Notes under the pieces: generated by a model
What the model was told of the DNA's origin: nothing
Database searches by the model: none
Seen by the model: the letters and a program-made list of their open reading frames with translations, nothing else
Shown: positions 27,276-32,148 of the stretch, one piece after another
Position numbering within the stretch: position 1 is the stretch's first letter
Layout of the letters: the number at the start of each line of letters is the position of its first letter
IMG/VR virus record: IMGVR_UViG_3300032058_000007
Location: 1 to 32,148 of that record
Direction: 5' to 3' (one strand)
DNA length: 32,148 nucleotides
DNA from: a virus
Translations under genes and position numbers: made by a program

Positions 27276-29609
27276 TCAACACTCCGTCAGCTGGATGATA
27301 CACTCGGCTTCCACGCCATAGTAATCGGTGTCATGCCTATACTTATAAACGTTCGGGTCAGGGATAAGCGCTTTGTAATCAGTGATAAGCATAACCTTTG
27401 TTTCGCCCCTGGTGAGCAGAAAATGTTCTACCCTCACGGGCCGGCACGCTTCATAGGCCGCCTGAAGCGCCTTCAACTTCTCTACGCCCCGCATGGGCAC
27501 CCGCCCCTTGCTGGGCAGCTCCATGTTGTCAACAGCGGCAATCCGCAAGGTGAGTTGTTCTTTGTGGTTGATGGGGAGGTAATCAATCACAAAGCCGTGC
27601 AGCGTTAACTGTGTAGTATTATTGGTTGTCACGAAAGCAATAATAACGGACAGGTTGGTGGCTTTTATTCCATATTCCCCTGTCTGTGTGCCGTTGAACC
27701 CGCCAAGGGTCGCCAAGCTATTTGTGGTGCCCTCCTCCATCAAGATCACTTCCGTTATAGTAGCGCCGGGCTTGAGCACTACTTCGTGAGCGGCAGAATA
27801 GTTCCGCATAAAATTGCGGGAATAGTGCAGGCGGAACTTCTGCCCGCTCACGGCAGGAGAATGCCACAAGGTAAGGCGGTAATACAGTTTATCCACATTC
27901 GGCAAATTGGTGCCAAATATACTGGACTGCACATAAGGATAATTGTAACCGAAATAACCTCCGGCTTTCCCCGTGCTGTATGTGGTCATAGTGTCATCGG
28001 TGCGATAAACCCCATAACTGGTAACGCTGAACCACACCCTGTCGCCCCATGCCCAGATGCCCTCCACCGTTTGGTTGCATCCGAAGTTGTCTTCAGCCAC
28101 CAGGGCCCGATGCACGGCGTCATAGACAGCGTCATAGATATAGAGGCCCGGCGTATTACTATCGGAGAAATAGAGCTTGTCGTTAATGACCTTCAGGTGC
28201 ATAATGGTATAGTTGATATGGTCTGCGGGCGGGACGTCGTTGCGCGGTACCGAAAGGTGCTTACGCATAGTGGTGCCGTCATAACTCCACAGTTGGCCGA
28301 CCCCAGAAGATTTTTGGTAGTTATACCTTCCTACGCCCAGAAAAATCCTGCCGTCATATACCGCCATGTACCGTATTTCAGAGGGGGAGGGGAAAGTGTA
28401 AACTGGGTATATGCTTACGCCATCATACCTGTAAAGGGAAGCCGCCCTCTGGCGGTCTGACCACACGTTGAAGTAAATAAAATAATTGTAAACTACCATT
28501 GTTGTTATGCTGCATGCGTCAAGCACCGCTTGGAGAAAGCCATTCCCCCATGGGTTGCCTGTAACCCCGTCAGCAACGCCTCCCCCGTCAGGGGTCGCTT
28601 CATCGTAACTATAAAGCCATGCTCCTATGCCCACAAAAAGCTTGTCGCGGAACACGCACATAGCGTCAGCCATAAGGTCAAGCGAAAGCAAAGATGTGTC
28701 ATATGAATATGGCGTAAACGGCCATTTGCCTGTGGGGGCAGGTTGCATATACCAACATCCCGTGAGGGCGTTATACATAAACACCGCCCCGCTTGCCGTT
28801 CCGATATACAGTTTGCTATTATATACGCACATAGCGCTTACCCCACCTCCCATGCGAGGAGGGGCAGAGTAACTCAACTCGTAGATAATAGAGCCGTCAA
28901 CGATGTTATCGAGGGCGGGATAGATTACGGTTTTGCCCTCATCCCAAGTGAGCGGTTGCGCGCGAGCCACCGTAAGAGAGTTGCCCGAAACGTCGGTGAC
29001 ATATACTACCTCCCATCCGCTCCGGTCTTTGGTCGTTATTAAACACCATATACCGGCTGTGAAAGCGCCGGTCGCGTTTCGTATATTTATGACGAGCGGG
29101 TTAGTTGAGCCGACCCCCATGTAATTGCCGTCTATCTCGGCCGCGCGTAAAGTGCTTCGCAGGTCGGTTAGGGTGGTGCCGTCCCATTTCCAGATAAGGC
29201 ATCTTCCGTATCCATCGCTCCCCCATTCACCATACCAATTACTAAACCACATGCAGTTGTTGTAATCGGCGGTGTCGCGAATTACCCACATAGGAGTATC
29301 GTTATCAACGCCGAGATCGGAGAAACTCTTCCACCGCGTTACGTCGGGAGCAAGTTTGGCTTCGTCGTCTTCCCAGGTGCAGGTACCCACATTATCATAG
29401 AACATTTCCTTGTCTTTGAAGTGTTTTTGACCTAAACCGCCCCGGAAGGTGTCCATCCCGTCGTGTTCCCATATAGTGAGATCGGTGAACTCCGGCGTCG
29501 GGCCCTGCAGAATACGGGGCGGGAAAGAGGGAGGATAGGCCTGGACGGCGTTCTCCCTGACGAGGTACTCCTCGCCGTCAATGATAATAGGGTATTCCAT
29601 CAACGCCAT
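27276..29609 (-). CDS. Large beta-propeller tail protein (777 aa)
   Basis: The largest tail-region protein. Residues about 260-560 contain at least six related blades with a hydrophobic strand, 'K/R-L/I-Y/F' and an aromatic-aromatic strand: MCVYNSKLYIGTASG, MCVFRDKLFVGIGAWLYSYD, MVVYNYFIYFNVWSD, MAVYDGRIFLGVG, LKVINDKLYFSDSNTPGLYIY, IWAWGDRVWFSVTSYGVY. This is Kelch/WD-like propeller architecture. The N-terminal 100 residues and the C-terminal beta-rich part (SGQKFRLHYSRNF, LTLHGFVIDYLPINHKEQLT) flank it. T7 gp12, the tail nozzle, is similar in size and has a propeller; homology is not shown. The start is supported by GAGGAGGACGG. The end of the 378-aa gene overlaps it by 10 bases. Confidence 0.75.
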   Translation of the reverse strand: MALMEYPIIIDGEEYLVRENAVQAYPPSFPPRILQGPTPEFTDLTIWEHDGMDTFRGGLGQKHFKDKEMFYDNVGTCTWEDDEAKLAPDVTRWKSFSDLGVDNDTPMWVIRDTADYNNCMWFSNWYGEWGSDGYGRCLIWKWDGTTLTDLRSTLRAAEIDGNYMGVGSTNPLVINIRNATGAFTAGIWCLITTKDRSGWEVVYVTDVSGNSLTVARAQPLTWDEGKTVIYPALDNIVDGSIIYELSYSAPPRMGGGVSAMCVYNSKLYIGTASGAVFMYNALTGCWYMQPAPTGKWPFTPYSYDTSLLSLDLMADAMCVFRDKLFVGIGAWLYSYDEATPDGGGVADGVTGNPWGNGFLQAVLDACSITTMVVYNYFIYFNVWSDRQRAASLYRYDGVSIYPVYTFPSPSEIRYMAVYDGRIFLGVGRYNYQKSSGVGQLWSYDGTTMRKHLSVPRNDVPPADHINYTIMHLKVINDKLYFSDSNTPGLYIYDAVYDAVHRALVAEDNFGCNQTVEGIWAWGDRVWFSVTSYGVYRTDDTMTTYSTGKAGGYFGYNYPYVQSSIFGTNLPNVDKLYYRLTLWHSPAVSGQKFRLHYSRNFMRNYSAAHEVVLKPGATITEVILMEEGTTNSLATLGGFNGTQTGEYGIKATNLSVIIAFVTTNNTTQLTLHGFVIDYLPINHKEQLTLRIAAVDNMELPSKGRVPMRGVEKLKALQAAYEACRPVRVEHFLLTRGETKVMLITDYKALIPDPNVYKYRHDTDYYGVEAECIIQLTEC

Positions 29610-30736
29610 ACCGTCCTCCTCATGGGCGGCATATTGCGCAGTTGCGCTCGCAATTCCCGTTCATATTCTTCCCGGAGCAGACGGAGAGGAGAGGCAACCT
29701 CATAAGGCGTGACCGCCCTATTCCACGCTGTTGCGGTATATCTGTCGAAGCGTTCCCTATCCGCCAGCATAGTTTCATAACAAATTATCTCAACTCCCAA
29801 GGAAATGAGGCGAAGCAGATGAGCGGGGAGCAGGGGCAAGTTGATGCCGAACAGCCCCAAAGGAGGTTGGGGAAGGTAGTTCTCCTGGATGTAGCCCCGG
29901 TAAAGAGCAACATTATACGGCATAAAGTTATAGGGATGCAAGTATTCCACCATTACAAGAGAGCCGCTTTTTTTCAAGCCGCCCTCGATCACAAATGCGC
30001 GCTGACGTATATATGTCTGATAACCGTGCTGGAGAAGCCCAGATGGTGATTCGCCATGATGGTAATAAGATAACGGTAGCAGAGTATATAGGTTATACCT
30101 CACCAGGCCGGGGGAGATCTCCTTCCACGGCCCGATGCGCCTGTATGAAGCATACATACCATCTTCCGAGGCAATTTCAGGAGTAACCTCATAAAAATCA
30201 AGTATTTCCGCTTCAGGCGAAGAGTGCATTACAGCAAAAATATTCCCATTGTCCATCTCCACAAAGTGAAACCCTCCACTCAATTCGTCTCCCTCTCTGT
30301 AGAGAATGTTAGTCACTCGCTGGTAAATACCGCGGCGGTAAACGGACAACACCACCTCGTTATAAGCATCAACAATCATCCGATTGCTGAAATAATCAAA
30401 GGGGACAAGAAAAACCTCTCTGCCCGCAGTATTTACTATCCCGCTTCCAATGTACCCATACTGCGGGATATAGCCAAGGGCATAATCCCCACTTGTTTGC
30501 TTGGTAAGCGAACTAACCCGGAAAGTATCAAGCGAGTGCATCGTGTAAGGGATGGTGCTCACAATATCAACCACTTGGCCGGGCCAAAAGAAAGTGGCAT
30601 ATTCAGCAGGGATGGTTAAGGTTCCCGGCCTAACGGTGTTGTAATACTCAGCCGCGGAGATAGTATGGCGAAGCACAACAGGAGTATCTCTCAACCTCTG
30701 CCTTATATGCCGTATAATCTCAAACGCCTGGAGCAT
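29600..30736 (-). CDS. Hypothetical tail/virion structural protein (378 aa)
   Basis: A soluble, Tyr-rich beta/alpha protein. After a helical N-terminus (AFEIIRHIRQRLRD) come many short strands (GTLTIPAEYATFFWPGQVVD, GREVFLVPFDYFSNRMIVDA, QYGYIGSGIV, AFVIEGGLKKSGSLVMVEYL). It ends with a basic helical tail (YERELRAQLRNMPPMRRTVW). There are no catalytic motifs. Placement between fibre and propeller genes and tight overlap with the propeller gene suggest a tail adaptor or tail-tube-like part. The family is unrecognised. The ATG has GGGAGGGGGCGGAG upstream and overlaps the previous small gene by 17 bases. Confidence 0.7.
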   Translation of the reverse strand: MLQAFEIIRHIRQRLRDTPVVLRHTISAAEYYNTVRPGTLTIPAEYATFFWPGQVVDIVSTIPYTMHSLDTFRVSSLTKQTSGDYALGYIPQYGYIGSGIVNTAGREVFLVPFDYFSNRMIVDAYNEVVLSVYRRGIYQRVTNILYREGDELSGGFHFVEMDNGNIFAVMHSSPEAEILDFYEVTPEIASEDGMYASYRRIGPWKEISPGLVRYNLYTLLPLSYYHHGESPSGLLQHGYQTYIRQRAFVIEGGLKKSGSLVMVEYLHPYNFMPYNVALYRGYIQENYLPQPPLGLFGINLPLLPAHLLRLISLGVEIICYETMLADRERFDRYTATAWNRAVTPYEVASPLRLLREEYERELRAQLRNMPPMRRTVWR

Positions 30737-30914
30737 CTCCGCCCCCTCCCATTTCCGCCAAGATATCCTGTAGATATTTTATCATACCCTGCTTACGCAA
30801 TGCTTCTTCTTGAAGACGCAAAACATGTTCCTGCGCCGCCTGTATCTGCGCCACCAAATTACGCAAGCTCGCTTCGGCCTCCGCCAAGTCGGCTTCAATT
30901 CTCGCCCTGTCCAT
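30720..30914 (-). CDS. Small coiled-coil protein (64 aa)
   Basis: Residues about 3-55 form one continuous heptad-rich coil (RIEADLAEAEASLRNLVAQI, EHVLRLQEEALRKQGMIKYL), ending in a Gly-rich tail (GGGGDAPGV). It lacks a membrane segment, so it is not an obvious spanin. GGAGGCGGAG precedes the ATG. It overlaps both neighbours. It is probably a fibre or tail assembly accessory, by position only. Confidence 0.65.
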   Translation of the reverse strand: MDRARIEADLAEAEASLRNLVAQIQAAQEHVLRLQEEALRKQGMIKYLQDILAEMGGGGDAPGV

Positions 30915-31146
30915 ACTCCGCCTCCACTCTCGGCAAAATAGATTTGGCGACCTCCGCCCATTTTATCTGTCGCGCCTTTGCCTTTAGCTCGGCCTCGATG
31001 TCCCGCGCCATCACGGCCCTTATTTCGTCCTCGAGGTTGCCCCCCACTATCTCGGCGAGCCACTCCGCAACCGGCCTGCCCAGCCGCGCCTCCAGGGCGG
31101 GAAGCGCAAGCGCGAGGTCGTCATCCACCCTGACCCGTATCTCCAT
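30895..31146 (-). CDS. Small acidic protein after the tail fibre (83 aa)
   Basis: The product starts with a beta strand (EIRVRVDDDLALAL), then is helical (EARLGRPVAEWLAEIVGGNL, EIEAELKAKARQIKWAE). The first 30 residues recall ribbon-helix-helix proteins, but no DNA-binding Arg/Lys pattern is clear. Small genes right after a fibre often encode fibre chaperones, which I infer weakly here. The ATG has AAGGAGGAGGAG upstream, 10 bases after the fibre stop. Confidence 0.7.
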   Translation of the reverse strand: MEIRVRVDDDLALALPALEARLGRPVAEWLAEIVGGNLEDEIRAVMARDIEAELKAKARQIKWAEVAKSILPRVEAEYGQGEN

Positions 31147-31156
31147 CTCCTCCTCC

Positions 31157-32148
31157 TTATGTCGCTATCAATCCATGCGCACGCAGGGCGGCGAGGATAG
31201 CGTTGATTGCCGCCCTCGCCGTGCCGTCTTCCGCCGTGCCTGTCACGGTGACATTCGCTATCGCCGACTGCCGCGAGCCGACGACCTGCACGCCGCCCAC
31301 CTTCAGCACCTTCCCGCTGGCGAGCTGGATGTCGCCCGCGGAATAGATAGGAGCAGTGGAAGCGTTGTAGATGGCGTAGTTTGCGGATGTGCCAACCGCA
31401 AAGCTGCTATCGAGGTAAATCCCATAAACATTAGTTACAGCTCCTCCCGAAGCGACACCCGTTAGGTAGTAGTGGTAAGCATTAGTGATTCTGCCTGCGC
31501 CTGCGTTAGTCCCTATATAGCTATGTATCCCGTGGACGTTGCCCCATGTGCTTGCGGAGGTTGAACCCGTAGATTGAAGTAGCTGAAGATAGATGCCCTT
31601 CGCCGTTGTGACGGGGCCAGCCCCTCTGCCATAGATTATGTGTTCTTGGCCATACAACCCACCAACCGTGCCAGAGCCAAAGTGGTATAGCTCCAGCTTG
31701 AAATTTTGTAGGCCGCTCATGTTTCCCGTGGATGCTGCCGTGGTCATGGAGAAACAATGCAGGGCACGAGTGTATGCGGTCGTGGAGCCTGATGGTGAGG
31801 CATACTGGGAGGCCTTGATAGTCGTCCTATCCTCGCTCCCTGTAACGGTATTGGTGCGGTGGGCATAGATATTTATGCCGCTATCCACCGACATCCCAAC
31901 CCCCAGAGCCATCCTGCCCTGACTGTCAATCTCGCAGATGGTGATACCACCTGAAGTCTGTATAGAGAGCTTGTTAGCTCCGCCTGCATCTCCGAGCTTG
32001 AGGTTGAGGTTGTAACCCGATGCAGAAGAGATAGTGCGGGCCGCCCCTGTGAACGATAGGTTCCCCGCGAGCGAGAGAGTGTTGCTCGCATAGGTGAGGT
32101 CTGCGCTATCGGTGAGCTTGCCGCCCGTGGTGACGATGGGTATGCGAG
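31157..32148 (-). CDS. Tail fibre protein, C-terminal part (continues from position 1)
   Basis: The rest of the fibre begun at 790: 330 codons plus 2 bases here, open without stop to the right edge. An internal ATG at 31912 is not the start, because the frame and fibre-like repeats (SNTLSLAGNLSFTGAARTIS, LNLKLGDAGGANKLSIQ) run on upstream to 32148. The middle has beta-helix-like glycine- and aromatic-spaced strands (AKGIYLQLLQSTGSTSAST, VHGIHSYIGTNAGAGRITNA, VYGIYLDSSFAVGTSANYAI). The C-terminus (KVLKVGGVQVVGSRQSAIAN, then a domain ending in AAINAILAALRAHGLIAT) is a common phage-fibre ending. It is next to the 83-aa gene. The receptor is unknown. Confidence 0.88.
   Translation of the reverse strand, partial: RIPIVTTGGKLTDSADLTYASNTLSLAGNLSFTGAARTISSASGYNLNLKLGDAGGANKLSIQTSGGITICEIDSQGRMALGVGMSVDSGINIYAHRTNTVTGSEDRTTIKASQYASPSGSTTAYTRALHCFSMTTAASTGNMSGLQNFKLELYHFGSGTVGGLYGQEHIIYGRGAGPVTTAKGIYLQLLQSTGSTSASTWGNVHGIHSYIGTNAGAGRITNAYHYYLTGVASGGAVTNVYGIYLDSSFAVGTSANYAIYNASTAPIYSAGDIQLASGKVLKVGGVQVVGSRQSAIANVTVTGTAEDGTARAAINAILAALRAHGLIAT
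32095..32148. repeat. 54-base terminal identity with positions 1-54
   Basis: The last 54 bases equal the first 54 exactly, and both are part of the 111-bp fibre repeat. The fibre frame is preserved on joining. This fits assembly-graph circularity, giving a genome of about 32,094 bp. A repeat-induced break would look the same, so true ends, if linear, may be elsewhere. Confidence 0.95.

Noticed and set aside
30720-30914. Coiled-coil protein as an Rz-type spanin
   Set aside because: It has no membrane anchor or lipobox and lies far from the lysis genes.

Overview
The window is essentially the whole genome of a tailed bacteriophage of about 32.1 kb, most likely short-tailed (podovirus-like). 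Its first and last 54 bases are identical. A single reading frame, a tail fibre with an in-frame 111-bp tandem repeat, runs across that join without a break. This suggests a circularly closed assembly that happens to be cut inside the fibre gene. Virion and terminase genes, strong Shine-Dalgarno sequences and sigma70-type promoters point to a bacterial host. The host phylum cannot be read from the sequence; no spanin pair is visible, which only weakly favours a monoderm. There is no integrase, partition system or convincing lysogeny repressor, and no DNA polymerase or primase, so replication presumably relies on the host.

There are two divergent transcription units. The leftward (minus) late unit starts near 14391. 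It runs through a putative small terminase, a zinc-finger protein, the large terminase, the portal, a giant 2420-residue protein, the scaffold, an SU10-like major capsid protein and two small virion proteins to the tail fibre. It then crosses the join at 1/32148 and continues with two small proteins, a 378-aa structural protein, a 777-aa beta-propeller tail protein and a degenerate nuclease-fold protein. Next come two membrane (holin-like) proteins, a small unknown, an amidase endolysin, a zinc-finger/phosphoesterase fusion, an HExxH protein and a 53-aa membrane protein. The unit ends at a strong intrinsic terminator at 23099-23128. Genes overlap or nearly touch throughout, and almost all have clear AGGAGG-type ribosome-binding sites.

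The rightward (plus) early unit runs from about 14903 to 23086. Its first part (14.9-17.25 kb) is accessory. It holds two related pentapeptide-repeat genes, two small unknown proteins, four near-consensus promoters (TTGACA, 17-bp spacer, TGC plus TATRRT) and five copies of a leader made of a small CCGGC/GCCGG hairpin followed by a GAGAGAAAGGAGG ribosome-binding site. Then comes a replication/recombination module: a Cas4/RecB-like nuclease with a probable Fe-S cluster, a RecT/Bet annealing protein, a DnaB-N/RepA-like helicase, an SSB-like protein and a RusA-type resolvase. The tail of the unit has an HTH/zinc-ribbon regulator, an unexpected membrane-anchored lysozyme-like enzyme and several small proteins.

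Between the two units lies about 0.5 kb of AT-rich, repeat-rich DNA (14392-14902) with a perfect 18-bp stem-loop. It is the best candidate for the replication origin and control region. The most interesting elements are the dispersed hairpin-leader modules with compensatory base changes, the giant protein inserted between portal and scaffold, the triple-zinc-finger phosphoesterase, and the peptidoglycan hydrolase in the early operon.
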